From contig NZ_JADBEM010000001.1 in the NCBI RefSeq assembly GCF_014873875.1, forward strand, positions 5,952,001 through 6,016,000: a stretch of DNA of 64,000 bases, in the 5' to 3' direction. Positions 51,205-59,671 of the stretch are shown here, in pieces (position 1 is the stretch's first letter; each line of letters starts with the position of its first letter). Source of the DNA: Actinopolymorpha pittospori (GTDB lineage: Bacteria; Actinomycetota; Actinomycetes; Propionibacteriales; Actinopolymorphaceae). The translations under genes were made by a program, and so were the position numbers. The notes under the pieces are model-generated. The model was not told where the DNA came from. It saw nothing but the letters and a program-made list of their open reading frames with translations, and searched no databases.

Positions 51205-51675
51205 TCAACCCTGCGCCGCCTGGCGCTCCATGACGGTGGGGAGGATGCGGGGAGCGGGTATGGCGTTCGCACCGTCGGCGGCCAGAAGCATCGCCGCCTC
51301 CGCGAGCTCGGCATCCGTTGCCGGGGGAACGACCAGCAGCGCGACGTGGTAGCGGTCGGCGCAGCTGGCGGTGAGGAGGCCGTCCGGCTGAGTAGTGAAC
51401 CAGCCGAGCCGGATCGACCGACCCGCGACGCGCAGCCGATTAGGCCGGCCATCCCAACCCGTGAGGCCGAGCATGATGCACGTGACGGGGGCACCGCGTT
51501 GCTCGTCGACAGCGAGGATCAGCGCGGGCAACTCCGCGAGCGGATCAGTTGATCGTGGCCACCAGGCACCGTGGAGGGTGGCGCTGCGCGACAGGCTCGG
51601 ACCCCATCGCAGGCGGGGTTCCAGCGGTGCCGGTGACGAAGTCCCGGACCTACGGTCGCCAGCGGTGAAAGTCAC
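51205..51675 (-). CDS. DUF5994-type protein
   Basis: GTG 51675 gives 156 residues: PRLRWGPSLSRSATLHGAWW, PRSTDPLAELPALILAVDEQ, LTGWDGRPNRLRVAGRSIRL, then GWFTTQPDGLLTASCADRYH and VALLVVPPATDAELAEAAM. The DGAWWPRS-like core and the LLVVPP segment match DUF5994, an actinobacterial family of unknown function. The length is usual. It is convergent with the PEP-mutase-like gene. Confidence 0.8.
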   Translation of the reverse strand: MTFTAGDRRSGTSSPAPLEPRLRWGPSLSRSATLHGAWWPRSTDPLAELPALILAVDEQRGAPVTCIMLGLTGWDGRPNRLRVAGRSIRLGWFTTQPDGLLTASCADRYHVALLVVPPATDAELAEAAMLLAADGANAIPAPRILPTVMERQAAQG

Positions 51676-52275
51676 GGATGCTCCTTCGCCATGGCCGCGC
51701 GGCGGCGACCGGTGTCGCCCCCCAGCGGGGCGGGTTGTGGAACCAACGCATCTGCACGGATGCCCTGGGCCCTGCCTGTTGCTGTGACGCCGCCAGGGGC
51801 GCCCTCGTGCCAGCGTGAGGCGTGGGTCGTACCTGAACCGAGGTTGTGCAGTCTGGGTCGGGGGTGGGGCCGACAAACCTGTGGCCGTCCTGACGCGGAA
51901 CGCCAGGGCGGTGTGGCTGGGTAGCCTGAGAGTTCGATGTCGTTGTTCCGGATACTGTGACCCTACGCCGTAACTTGGTTTGGTGGCGTGCCCCGCGGTC
52001 GTGACCTCGGCACCCAACCGTCCGCGGCGGGCCTCATCACCCCCCGGTCGGAGCTCGAGTCCGCCCGCCCAACCACCTCTGACCTGCGGCGATAGCGCCT
52101 CGTGCAGCACCCGGGTGTCCGTTGGTCCTCTCTCATGATGCGAGTTGGTCCCTACTCGTCTGCGTGAGGATCGGCGCCGCGACTCCGACCACCCATCGGA
52201 GGCGGGTGGCCGAGTCCGGCCGTATCACCTGGATCCCGCGTAGGCGGGTTGACCCGGCGCGGGCGAGCTGCCTTA
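51676..52275. other. 600-base intergenic region upstream of the ROK regulator
   Basis: No coding frame with a plausible start or known domain was found on either strand. It should contain the DUF5994 promoter (minus strand) and that of the ROK operon (plus strand). The only clear element is the palindrome immediately downstream at 52280-52308. Confidence 0.45.
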
Positions 52276-53589
52276 ATGACCAATTACATAACCGGGTTTC
52301 ATAATTGGCATGGAGTTCCCCTGTCCATACAGGATCCGGCCGGGGCGGCCGTGCGACGGGCCAACGCGGCCGCCTGCCTGGCGGTGCTGCGGGACCAGGA
52401 ACGCCCGCTGACCATTGCCGAACTCGCGGTCGCGACCCGGCTCGCGCGACCGACCGTCGACGCGGTGATCGGTGATCTGCTCGAGACGGGTCCGGTTCGG
52501 CCGGCTCGACCGCAGCGCAGCCCGGGAGCTGGTCGTCCGGCACGGGCGTACACGTTCACCGCCGGCGCCGGACGGGTCGCCGGGATCGACATCGGCAGCG
52601 GCAGCGTCCGGGTCCGGATCGCCGACCTGGCCGGCGAGATCGTCGGTCGGGCGGAGGCGATCGTGCCCGCCGGAATCGACGGCTCCGGTCGGCTCCGGGT
52701 CGTTCGCGGCGCTGTCCGTCAGGCGATCCGAGCCTCGGGGGCAGACCCCGCCGACCTGCGCGCCGCCGGCATCGGCGTACCCGGCATCCTCGATCACGAC
52801 GGCCGGATCACCCAGAGCCTGGCCGTGCCGGACTGGATCGGTGTCGACCCGGCCGAGCGTCTCTCGGCGTCCTGGGGTTGCCCGGTGCTGGTCGAGAACG
52901 ACATCAAGCTGGCCGCCCTGGCCGAGCAACGGCTCCGGGCCGAGCCGGCCACGGGCGCCAGACCCGGATCCGACGCGACTTCGGACGACGACCTGATCTT
53001 CCTTCAGATCGGCCACCGGATCTCGGCGGCGTTGATCATGAACGGCGCGATCCTGCAGGGCCAGCACCGGTTGGCCGGCGAGCTGGGAAGCCTGCGCGGG
53101 ATGCGCTGGACCGAGTCCTCCAAGCGCGGCCGGCTGCACTGGCGCGCCGGACGCACCGGGCAGCAAGTGTTCGCCCGGGCCCGGGAGGGTGATCGGCGGG
53201 CCGCGGCTGAGATCACCGAATTCTGCGCCGAGATCGCGCCGCAGATCGCCATCATCGCGTTGACCGTGGACCCGGCGTTGATCGTCATCGGTGGCGGACT
53301 CTCCCGGGCCGGCGACGACCTGGTCGCCCCGTTGACCGAAGCCGTTCATCACATGTTGATGGCCGACGGCAAGCCGGTGATCACCACCTCGCTGCTGAAG
53401 TCCAACGGCACCCTCTGCGGCGCCCTCGGTTCCACCTTCGAGACTCACTCGGCCCAGATTCTGGGCGTTCCCCGCGTTCCCCCTCGTTGGCATCGCTGGC
53501 CCGGCACCTTCGACGGCCCGCTGCCCGACGCACTCGTATCCGACGCACCGGCTGTACCCGACCGATCGACGAAAAGGATGTCCAGATGA
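52276..53589 (+). CDS. ROK-family transcriptional regulator
   Basis: About 437 residues: a winged helix-turn-helix (LTIAELAVATRLARPTVDAV, IGDLLETG) followed by an ATPase-fold sugar-sensing ROK domain (GRVAGIDIGSGSVRVRIADL, RAAGIGVPGILDHDGRITQS, CPVLVENDIKLAALAEQRLR, ALIVIGGGLSRAGDDLVAPL). The ROK zinc-binding Cys cluster (CGxxGCxE) is absent: the corresponding region reads ELGSLRGMRWTESSKRGRLH, common in actinobacterial ROK repressors. The start is uncertain: ATG 52276 would place a palindrome inside the gene, and GTG 52351 is the alternative. The stop overlaps the next gene by 4 bp, so it is probably the local repressor of the sugar operon. Confidence 0.83.
   Translation: MTNYITGFHNWHGVPLSIQDPAGAAVRRANAAACLAVLRDQERPLTIAELAVATRLARPTVDAVIGDLLETGPVRPARPQRSPGAGRPARAYTFTAGAGRVAGIDIGSGSVRVRIADLAGEIVGRAEAIVPAGIDGSGRLRVVRGAVRQAIRASGADPADLRAAGIGVPGILDHDGRITQSLAVPDWIGVDPAERLSASWGCPVLVENDIKLAALAEQRLRAEPATGARPGSDATSDDDLIFLQIGHRISAALIMNGAILQGQHRLAGELGSLRGMRWTESSKRGRLHWRAGRTGQQVFARAREGDRRAAAEITEFCAEIAPQIAIIALTVDPALIVIGGGLSRAGDDLVAPLTEAVHHMLMADGKPVITTSLLKSNGTLCGALGSTFETHSAQILGVPRVPPRWHRWPGTFDGPLPDALVSDAPAVPDRSTKRMSR
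52280..52308. promoter_or_regulatory. 29-bp palindrome, probable operator of the ROK operon
   Basis: CCAATTA-n3-AACC-G-GGTT-n3-TAATTGG is symmetric over 29 bases, AT-rich at its ends in a GC-rich background. It lies at the 5' end of the ROK gene. ROK repressors bind palindromes of this size, so autoregulation is likely. Its position argues that the true start codon is downstream of it. Confidence 0.7.
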
Positions 53590-54470
53590 AGTTCGGATTC
53601 AGCTCCTACAGCTTCAATCAGCGGCTCAGCACAGGGGCGATGACCCTGTTCGACGTGATCGACTGGATCGCTGACAGCGAGGGCGAGCACCTCGAACTCG
53701 CTTCGATCTATCCGGGCGCGGACAGCCCGGTACCCAATGTCGACTCCGACCCGGCGTTCGTCGACAAGGTCGTCGAACACGCGGGCAACCGCGGGGTCAC
53801 GCTGTCCAACATCGCGATCGGCGCGAGTTTCCTTGGCGACGACGCCGAGAACGCGGCCGAGGTGGAGCGGGTCAAGGCCCATGTCGATCTTGCCGAACGG
53901 CTGGGCATCCACTTGATGCGGCACGACGTGGTCCGGCACGGCGGCATCGAAGGTGACGACACGCCGGTGTTCGAGGCGGCGCTCCCGAAGATCGTCAAGG
54001 CCAGCAAGGAGATCGCGCAGTACGCGGCGACCAAGGGCATCACCACCAGCCTGGAGAACCACGGCTTCTTCGTCCAGAGCAGCGACCGGGTACGCCGGAT
54101 CGTGCATGCCGTCGACGAGCCCAACTTCAAGACCACGCTGGACATCGGGAACTTCCTCTGCGTCGACGAGGACCCGACGGCCGCGGTTCCGGCCAACCTG
54201 CCGTACGCCATGATCGTCCACTTCAAGGACTTCTACGTCCGGCCGGCGGGCCGCAACCCGGGTGAGGGCTGGTTCCGCAGCCGGGGCGGCAAGTTCCTGC
54301 GTGGCGCGATCGTCGGCAACGGCGACCTGGACACCTGGAGCGTCGCGAAGTCGATCAAGGAATCCGGCTACGACGGTTTCGCCTCGATCGAGTTCGAGGG
54401 TCACGAGGACTGCCTGATCGGCTGCAGCCGCGGTATCGCCAACGCCAAGCGCATCTACAACGAAGCCTGA
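53586..54470 (+). CDS. Sugar phosphate isomerase/epimerase (xylose-isomerase-like)
   Basis: ATG 53586 overlaps the ROK stop (ATGA), with AAGGA upstream. The 294-residue TIM-barrel protein contains KFGFSSYSFNQRLSTGAMTL, GEHLELASIYPGADSP, ITTSLENHGFFVQSSDRVRR, PNFKTTLDIGNFLCVDEDPT, AMIVHFKDFYVRPAGR and DGFASIEFEGHEDCLIG, with Glu, Asp, His and Glu in metal positions. Its neighbours (ROK, Gfo/Idh/MocA) indicate a role in catabolism of a sugar or inositol-like compound. Confidence 0.86.
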   Translation: MKFGFSSYSFNQRLSTGAMTLFDVIDWIADSEGEHLELASIYPGADSPVPNVDSDPAFVDKVVEHAGNRGVTLSNIAIGASFLGDDAENAAEVERVKAHVDLAERLGIHLMRHDVVRHGGIEGDDTPVFEAALPKIVKASKEIAQYAATKGITTSLENHGFFVQSSDRVRRIVHAVDEPNFKTTLDIGNFLCVDEDPTAAVPANLPYAMIVHFKDFYVRPAGRNPGEGWFRSRGGKFLRGAIVGNGDLDTWSVAKSIKESGYDGFASIEFEGHEDCLIGCSRGIANAKRIYNEA

Positions 54471-54496
54471 AACAGAACAATCACCCGAGGAGATTC

Positions 54497-55555
54497 ATGC
54501 AGCAGGTCAAGATCGGCGTTGTGGGTACCGGAGGCATCGCCGGTTGTCATCTCAAGGCCTACCAGGGCAACCCGCGCGCCGAACTGGTCGCGGTCTGCGA
54601 CATCAACGCCGACCGCGCCACCGCGACGGCCCAGCAGTGGGGAGCCAGCCGGTCCTACAGCGACCCGGCGGAACTGTTCGCCGACCCCGACGTCGACGCG
54701 GTGAGCATCTGCACCTGGAACAACACCCACGCCGAACTGGCAATCGCCGCGGTCGAGGCTGGCAAACACGTCCTGGTGGAGAAGCCGATGAGCCGCACCT
54801 ACGCTGAGGCGCAGCGGCTCGAGGATGTGGTGAACGCGCACGACCGGGTCGTCCAGGTCGGTTTCGTCCGACGGCACTCCGCCAACTGCCGCGTACTGAA
54901 GTCGTTCATCGACGGCGGAGATCTTGGTGAGATCTACTACGCCAAGGCCAGCTGCATTCGACGGATGGGCAACCCGGGTGGCTGGTTCGCCAACAAGGCG
55001 ATCTCCGGCGGCGGGCCGTTGATCGACATCGGCGTGCACGTGATCGACCTGTGCTGGTACCTGATGGGGACCCCCCGGGTCACCTCGGTCAGCGCCAACA
55101 CCTACGAGAAGCTGGGCAACCGGTCCAACATCACCACCCTGCCGCGGTACAAGGTGGCCGACTACGACCCGACGAAGAACGACGTCGAGGACATGGCCAA
55201 TGCCTTGATCAGGTTCGACAACGGGGCGTCGTTGATCATGGACACGTCCTTCTCGCTGCACGCGCCGGACGACTCGCTCGTGGTTTCGGTCTACGGGGAC
55301 AAGGGCGGGGCGGACCTCGAGCCGAAACTGCAGATCGCGTCTGAGAGGCACGAGACGCTCCTGAAGGTGACGCCGCAGATCGGGTTCGAGGGGTTCGACC
55401 TCGACGACGGCTTCAGCCACGAGATCGAGAACTTCGTTGCAGCCTGTCTGGGTGAGGCCGAGAGCATCGCACCGGCCTGGCAGGGCGCGGAGATGATGAA
55501 GATCCTGGACGGCGTCTACACCTCCGCCGCCCAGGGCAAGGAGGTCCAGATCTAG
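54497..55555 (+). CDS. Gfo/Idh/MocA-family oxidoreductase
   Basis: ATG 54497, after GAGGAG, 26 bp downstream of the isomerase. The 352-residue protein has VKIGVVGTGGIAGCHLKAYQ (Rossmann), VAVCDINADRATATAQQW, the catalytic Lys motif HVLVEKPMSRTYAEAQRLED and ISGGGPLIDIGVHVIDLCWY, with Asp and His of the active site. It probably oxidises a sugar or cyclitol that the coupled isomerase then rearranges. It is the last gene of the three-gene operon. Confidence 0.9.
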   Translation: MQQVKIGVVGTGGIAGCHLKAYQGNPRAELVAVCDINADRATATAQQWGASRSYSDPAELFADPDVDAVSICTWNNTHAELAIAAVEAGKHVLVEKPMSRTYAEAQRLEDVVNAHDRVVQVGFVRRHSANCRVLKSFIDGGDLGEIYYAKASCIRRMGNPGGWFANKAISGGGPLIDIGVHVIDLCWYLMGTPRVTSVSANTYEKLGNRSNITTLPRYKVADYDPTKNDVEDMANALIRFDNGASLIMDTSFSLHAPDDSLVVSVYGDKGGADLEPKLQIASERHETLLKVTPQIGFEGFDLDDGFSHEIENFVAACLGEAESIAPAWQGAEMMKILDGVYTSAAQGKEVQI

Positions 55556-55664
55556 CGCGGGACCGACCCTCTCGATGCTGGTGCGTTCACGTCCATGTCC
55601 GTGACCTGACCGTCGACCGGGGCTCGTCTCAGGAGCCAGCCATAACGCACAGGGGAGTCCAGGG

Positions 55665-56132
55665 ATGATCGCAGCGAGGATTCGTGAGAGCGTCGGCGCG
55701 GGGAAGACCCGCCTGGTCGTCGCGGTGGCCGCGGCCGCCTTCGTGGCGGCGGCGTCACCGGCATCCGCGTCGACCGACGACGGATTCGCAGCGGTGACAA
55801 CACCCGCATCCGCTGACGGGGTCAACTGCGGAGCGGCTTTCTTCATCGATTATGGTCCGGGCGCCGAGGGCGGTGGAGACAACGATGATTACGTCTACAT
55901 CGTTGATGCCTGCGGCGACTCTCATGGCGTCAAGGCGTGGGCATGGAACGGCAGCAAGTTGCTTGGTTCGAAGTATCTCGGCACCGGCGCGTCGACGCAC
56001 ACAGTCTGGGACCCGTTCCCCAACGTCGTCCCGGGTGAACTGGTGGGCCTGAAAGTCTGTCTCGTCGACGGCAGCAACGATCAGACTCCCTTCCAGTGCG
56101 GAACGGCCTCGCACAGAAGCGTCGACGGATGA
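55665..56132 (+). CDS. Small secreted protein of unknown function
   Basis: A 155-residue protein with a Sec signal peptide (RLVVAVAAAAFVAAASPASA, cleavage after ASA) and a mature part with four Cys (VNCGAAFF, VDACGDSHG, VGLKVCLVDGS, PFQCGTAS), likely two disulfides. The DGSNDQTPFQCG tail is typical of small actinobacterial secreted beta-sandwich proteins. The function is not known. A bidirectional hairpin follows at 56212-56240. Confidence 0.75.
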   Translation: MIAARIRESVGAGKTRLVVAVAAAAFVAAASPASASTDDGFAAVTTPASADGVNCGAAFFIDYGPGAEGGGDNDDYVYIVDACGDSHGVKAWAWNGSKLLGSKYLGTGASTHTVWDPFPNVVPGELVGLKVCLVDGSNDQTPFQCGTASHRSVDG

Positions 56133-56211
56133 TCCAAGCCGCCCCTGCGGCAGCCAGCGTAGGGGCGGGTTAGACCGGCGGCGCGGGAGGGACCAGTCGA
56201 CGACCGGCGGA

Positions 56212-56240
56212 CGAGGGTGGCGGTCAGCCCGCCACCCTCG
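56212..56240. terminator. Bidirectional hairpin between convergent secreted-protein genes
   Basis: A perfect 12-bp stem (CGAGGGTGGCGG pairing with CCGCCACCCTCG), a 5-base loop, then TTT on the plus strand. It ends the genes at 55665-56132 (plus) and 56256-56924 (minus). Confidence 0.82.
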
Positions 56241-56255
56241 TTTGCCGAGGCGCCG

Positions 56256-56924
56256 TCAGCAGTACGGCGGCGCCGAGCCGACGTTCGACACGTACCGCGC
56301 GGCGACCCACTGACCACCGCTGTCGCCGGTGAGTTGGTACCAGCGGGAGTTGCCGTCGATCACCTGGCTGTCGACCTTGCAGACCAGGGGCAGGAGTGTG
56401 CCCTGCGGTGCCGACGACACTGTCGCGTTGGCTGTGTTCGGGCCGCTGCGGATATTCAGGAACGACAGGGCCCGTCCTTCGTACTCCCGTCCGTCGCCGC
56501 AGAACCGCGGCGCCGGCCCGATGTTGGCGACGTAACGCGCCGTCACCCACCTCCCGGTGGACAGCTTGTACCAGCGTGTGTTGCCGTCCACGGACGGCCC
56601 GAACACCTTGCACTGAATGTTGACCGTCGCCCCAGAGCGGAGCGTGCCCACGTCGGCAGCGGCCGACGTCGGCGCACTCCGGACGTTGAGCGTCGCGGTG
56701 ACCCTGCCCTGGTAGGTCGTCGCTGCGTGAGCCTGCGGCGCGACGGCCAACATGCCCGCCGACAGCACGATCGTCGACGCGGCCGCGACGACGACCCCAC
56801 CGACGCGGCGGTTCGTCACTTGGAGGTGGGCTCGCCCGCGTAGGGCTGCCACGCGCTCGCGGATGTGGACACCAAGCCGCCTGCGGCGGGCGCTGGCGGT
56901 GATACCGATGCGATGACTCAACAT
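56256..56924 (-). CDS. Secreted protein with two bacterial SH3 domains
   Basis: ATG 56924 behind GGGGAGAGG gives 222 residues. An extended basic N-terminus precedes a signal peptide (VVVAAASTIVLSAGMLAVAP, cleavage after AHA). Two SH3_3-like repeats follow: TATLNVRSAPTSAAADVGTL to GRWVTARYVANIG, and SFLNIRSGPNTANATVSSAP to QWVAARYVSNVG. Each has the LNVRSGP motif and ends with Cys (FCGDG, PPYC). Such domains bind cell-wall peptides or glycans. No catalytic domain is present. Confidence 0.85.
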   Translation of the reverse strand: MLSHRIGITASARRRRLGVHIRERVAALRGRAHLQVTNRRVGGVVVAAASTIVLSAGMLAVAPQAHAATTYQGRVTATLNVRSAPTSAAADVGTLRSGATVNIQCKVFGPSVDGNTRWYKLSTGRWVTARYVANIGPAPRFCGDGREYEGRALSFLNIRSGPNTANATVSSAPQGTLLPLVCKVDSQVIDGNSRWYQLTGDSGGQWVAARYVSNVGSAPPYC

Positions 56925-57213
56925 GCGCCTCTCCCCGAATGATCGCCGTACTTCGGCTCTGTGCAGACGCCTGAAAGTGCAAGAGCCCCCGTGGCTGGGT
57001 GGGAATGTCGCACTGAGTGTAGTTCGGATGACGTATCGCCTAACCATATTTTGGTCATAGATACAGTCGATCTGAGTTATTGGCCGCCGGATGCCTGCCG
57101 AGCAGATCAACGAAGGTGTGGCGACCAGTCGGCTCCTGCATGAATGGAGATCTTGTTCGCGTGCAGGTGGTGTGTCGCGGATCGAACCGACCAGGCTTCC
57201 GACTCGTCCACCT

Positions 57214-57530
57214 TCACGTCGCCGGCCTGTGTCGTGAGCCGCTCCGACGAATGCGCTGCGAGATAACGCCCCAGGCCGCCGCGACCGGGCGCGTCCATGT
57301 CCACCAGTAGGCGATTCCGGTCGCCAGGGACCCGACGAACGCCGCGACCGGGTGACCCCACAGCAGTTCGAGTGCCTGCCAGTGGATGACGTAGATGTAC
57401 AGCGACGCCGCCGCGAGCACCTGGACGATCGGCACGAGAGCGGCCGGGAGGCGGGTCACCGGTCGCCAGAGCATGAGCAGGACGAACGCGATCGTGAGGC
57501 CGTCGCGGGTGAGGTGCTCATCCGGCCCGA
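57214..57530 (-). pseudogene. Remnant of a membrane acyltransferase (C-terminal end)
   Basis: The minus-strand frame reads LTRDGLTIAFVLLMLW, PIVQVLAAASLYIYVIHWQA and GHPVAAFVGSLATGIAYWWT, the last two or three membrane helices of an acyltransferase-3-like protein, with its typical YIYVIHW. Only about 100 residues remain. Upstream, near 57505-57530, the sequence changes into a remnant of a different gene on the opposite strand, so a deletion or rearrangement joined the two. Confidence 0.65.
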
Positions 57531-57753
57531 GCAGCTACGCCTCGGCGATCCGGCCGCGTCCGCGTGCGTCGCCGAGGTGACGCGTACCGCGTTCGACGGC
57601 CACGACGCACTCGTCGAGCTGCGCCTCGAGGCCCACGCGGGCGGCGACGCCAACGTCTGCGCCCGCACCCTGGGTGGTGAGACCCCGCCGGTCGGGTCGC
57701 GTGTCGTTGGCGAGCCGCACGTCATCGGCATCCACGATGCCCCTGCTCGGTGA
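57508..57753 (+). pseudogene. Remnant of an ABC ATPase (TOBE domain)
   Basis: VLIRPEQLRLGDPAASACVA, EVTRTAFDGHDALVELRLEA and GSRVVGEPHVIGIHDAP are the C-terminal TOBE domain of an iron or polyamine-type ABC ATP-binding subunit. Walker motifs and the whole nucleotide domain are absent. The 5' break is at the same place where the acyltransferase remnant is cut. Confidence 0.7.
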
Positions 57754-57789
57754 GCCAGCAAGAATCGGACGCACACAAGGTGACATTCG

Positions 57790-58293
57790 TCATCGCGCCG
57801 ACCACATCGCGGCCAGTTCCTCCACCAGCCGTCGAAGCGGGAGGCAGGTGGCGTCGAGCTCCGTGTCGACGTCGAGGCCTGCGGCCGCGTCCTCGGCGTG
57901 CAGCCGCTCGAACTCCGCGGCTGTCAGGTGTACCGGCCGGGTCGCTGCCCGCCGCCGGGCTTCCTCCGGACTGACCCGCAGGCGTACGACCAGGCATCCG
58001 GGCAGCAACTCCCGGTAGACCGCGAGCGTCCGCGCCGTCACGACGTCGGCGACCACGGTCGAGAAACCCGCCGCGCCCAACTGTCGCGCCAGCAGGCAGG
58101 CGTTGCGGACGCCGAGCAGTTGCTGGCGGATTCCTTCCGGACCGTGCCAGGGAGCCGCGTGCCCGGCGACGACGAGGTGCCGGATGTCGTCCACGTCGAC
58201 GTACGCCCCCTGCCGCAGCGACGCGGCCAACGCGCGGCCGGCCGTCGTCTTGCCCACAGCCGGCGGCCCGGTCAGCACCAACGGAACCCGCAC
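57790..58293 (-). CDS. P-loop kinase-like protein
   Basis: GTG 58293 gives about 167 residues: VRVPLVLTGPPAVGKTTAGR (Walker A), GAYVDVDDIRHLVVAGHAAP, STVVADVVTARTLAVYRELL and VVRLRVSPEEARRRAATRPV (lid Arg). This resembles the gluconate-kinase/chloramphenicol-phosphotransferase-like small kinases with an AAA_33 fold. It starts about 70 bases after the MFS gene stop on the same strand and may be co-transcribed. The substrate is unknown. Confidence 0.78.
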   Translation of the reverse strand: MRVPLVLTGPPAVGKTTAGRALAASLRQGAYVDVDDIRHLVVAGHAAPWHGPEGIRQQLLGVRNACLLARQLGAAGFSTVVADVVTARTLAVYRELLPGCLVVRLRVSPEEARRRAATRPVHLTAAEFERLHAEDAAAGLDVDTELDATCLPLRRLVEELAAMWSAR

Positions 58294-58361
58294 CCGGTCG
58301 ACTGTGCCAGAAACCGACCGACCGACCGACAGCCTGCGGCGAGCGAGCTCGCGAGCGGCGC

Positions 58362-59633
58362 CTACGCGGCGGGACGCGTACGCGAACCGGAGGTCGAGCG
58401 TCTGCTCTGGGTGGTCTGGGTCAGCTGTCGCCGGATGGTGGGTTGGAGGAGGGCGAGTGTCGCCGCGGTCAGTGCGCACGCGGTCCAGAGGGTGGCGGGG
58501 CCCGAAGCGGCGAGGAGCTGGATTCCGACGAGTGGTGCGATGGTGCCGGCAACGCCCCAGCTGACGCCGTAGGCGGCGAGGTAACGAGCACGGAGATGCT
58601 CGGGGGCCACGGAGGCGACGATGGCTTGAGTGTGGCCGAGCAGGATGAGTTGGCCCAGGCTCCAGAGCGCGGCGGCCCCCACGAAGGTCGACAGGCTCCT
58701 GGCGAAGCCGTTGGCGAGCAGTCCGGCGCCGAGGAGGGCATAACCGAGCGTCATCACGCGGAAGGTGTCGAGTCCGCGCAGCATGCGGGCGCGTAGGAGT
58801 CGCTGCCCGACCACCAGGGTGATCGCGGAGGCGCTGAGCACGATCCCGGCGGACGAGGCCGGTAGGTCGCGTTGGAGCAGCGTGAGGGGGAGTGTCGTTG
58901 TCAGCTGCAGATAGAGGACGGCGAACGCCGTTCCGGTGGCCAGCAGGATCAGGAGCCGCTGATCGCGCCAGGGGGACCCTCCGACTTCGGGGACTCGTTC
59001 GGGTTCGGTCTTCGGGGTCCGGGTGTGACGCGGGAGAGCCGCGGCGATGAGTGCGGCGCAGGCGAGACAGGTGGCTGCGTCGATCGCGAAGAGCCAGCGC
59101 AGGTTCCAGTGGCTGACGAGGGAGGCGAGCAGGCCCGCGGCCACGGCCGCGGTCCCCATCACGGCGCCGAAGAGGATGTACGCGGCGGGGCGGTTGGCCG
59201 GCTGGGTGAGGTCGGCGACGACGGCCTGGCTGGGTGGCTCGTAGATCTCGAACATCAGTCCCAGGAGGGCGACCGCCGCGACCGCCGACCAGAGGTCCTG
59301 CGCGAGCGCGATCAGGATCTGTGCGATGGCGCATCCGACCAGCCCGATCACGATCGTGCGCTTCCGTCCGAGGCGGTCCGCGAGCTGGCCGCCGACCAGT
59401 CGGGAGGGGATCGTGGCCACCCCGAACAGCGCGAGCACGAGGCTGGCGACGGGGAGGCTCGCGCCGAGCTCGACGGTCAGCACCACAGCGAGGAAGGGGA
59501 GGGTGAACGCACCGAGCTGGTTCACCGCGCGGGCGATCGCGAGCAGGCGAACGGCGGGCGGCAATCCAAGCCACGAGGTCGGTGGGTGGGACCTCCTCCC
59601 GGCGTGACTGGTCAACGGTCTATGGTTGGTCAC
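58362..59633 (-). CDS. MFS efflux transporter
   Basis: A 423-residue protein with 12 predicted membrane helices. Helix 1 region: VRLLAIARAVNQLGAFTLPF. The MFS loop motif is VGGQLADRLGRKRTIVIGLV. Others include MFEIYEPPSQAVVADLTQPA and LFGAVMGTAAVAAGLLASLV. The split with a long central loop (RHTRTPKTEPERVPEVGG) is typical of drug-efflux MFS. The nominal GTG start (59633) coincides with a repeated GTGACCAA motif; a start 20-odd codons later is possible. It is divergent from a CGNR regulator-like gene, a common arrangement for self-resistance pumps. Confidence 0.87.
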   Translation of the reverse strand: MTNHRPLTSHAGRRSHPPTSWLGLPPAVRLLAIARAVNQLGAFTLPFLAVVLTVELGASLPVASLVLALFGVATIPSRLVGGQLADRLGRKRTIVIGLVGCAIAQILIALAQDLWSAVAAVALLGLMFEIYEPPSQAVVADLTQPANRPAAYILFGAVMGTAAVAAGLLASLVSHWNLRWLFAIDAATCLACAALIAAALPRHTRTPKTEPERVPEVGGSPWRDQRLLILLATGTAFAVLYLQLTTTLPLTLLQRDLPASSAGIVLSASAITLVVGQRLLRARMLRGLDTFRVMTLGYALLGAGLLANGFARSLSTFVGAAALWSLGQLILLGHTQAIVASVAPEHLRARYLAAYGVSWGVAGTIAPLVGIQLLAASGPATLWTACALTAATLALLQPTIRRQLTQTTQSRRSTSGSRTRPAA

Positions 59634-59671
59634 GACGAGGGAGCCTAACGAGTGAGGGAGTGACTGGTCAA
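59604..59671. promoter_or_regulatory. Repeated GTGACTGGTCAA motif between MFS and CGNR genes
   Basis: GTGACTGGTCAA occurs at 59604-59615 and 59660-59671, and the related TTGGTCAC (inverted) at 59625-59632. The last coincides with the MFS start, and the second with the proposed CGNR GTG start. The spacing and the divergent genes suggest operators for one regulator controlling both genes. Confidence 0.55.

Noticed and set aside
57790-59574. Single 594-residue protein from the kinase frame
   Set aside because: The N-terminal two thirds are Arg/Pro-rich antisense-like sequence in another frame of the MFS gene. Only the C-terminal P-loop part is real.
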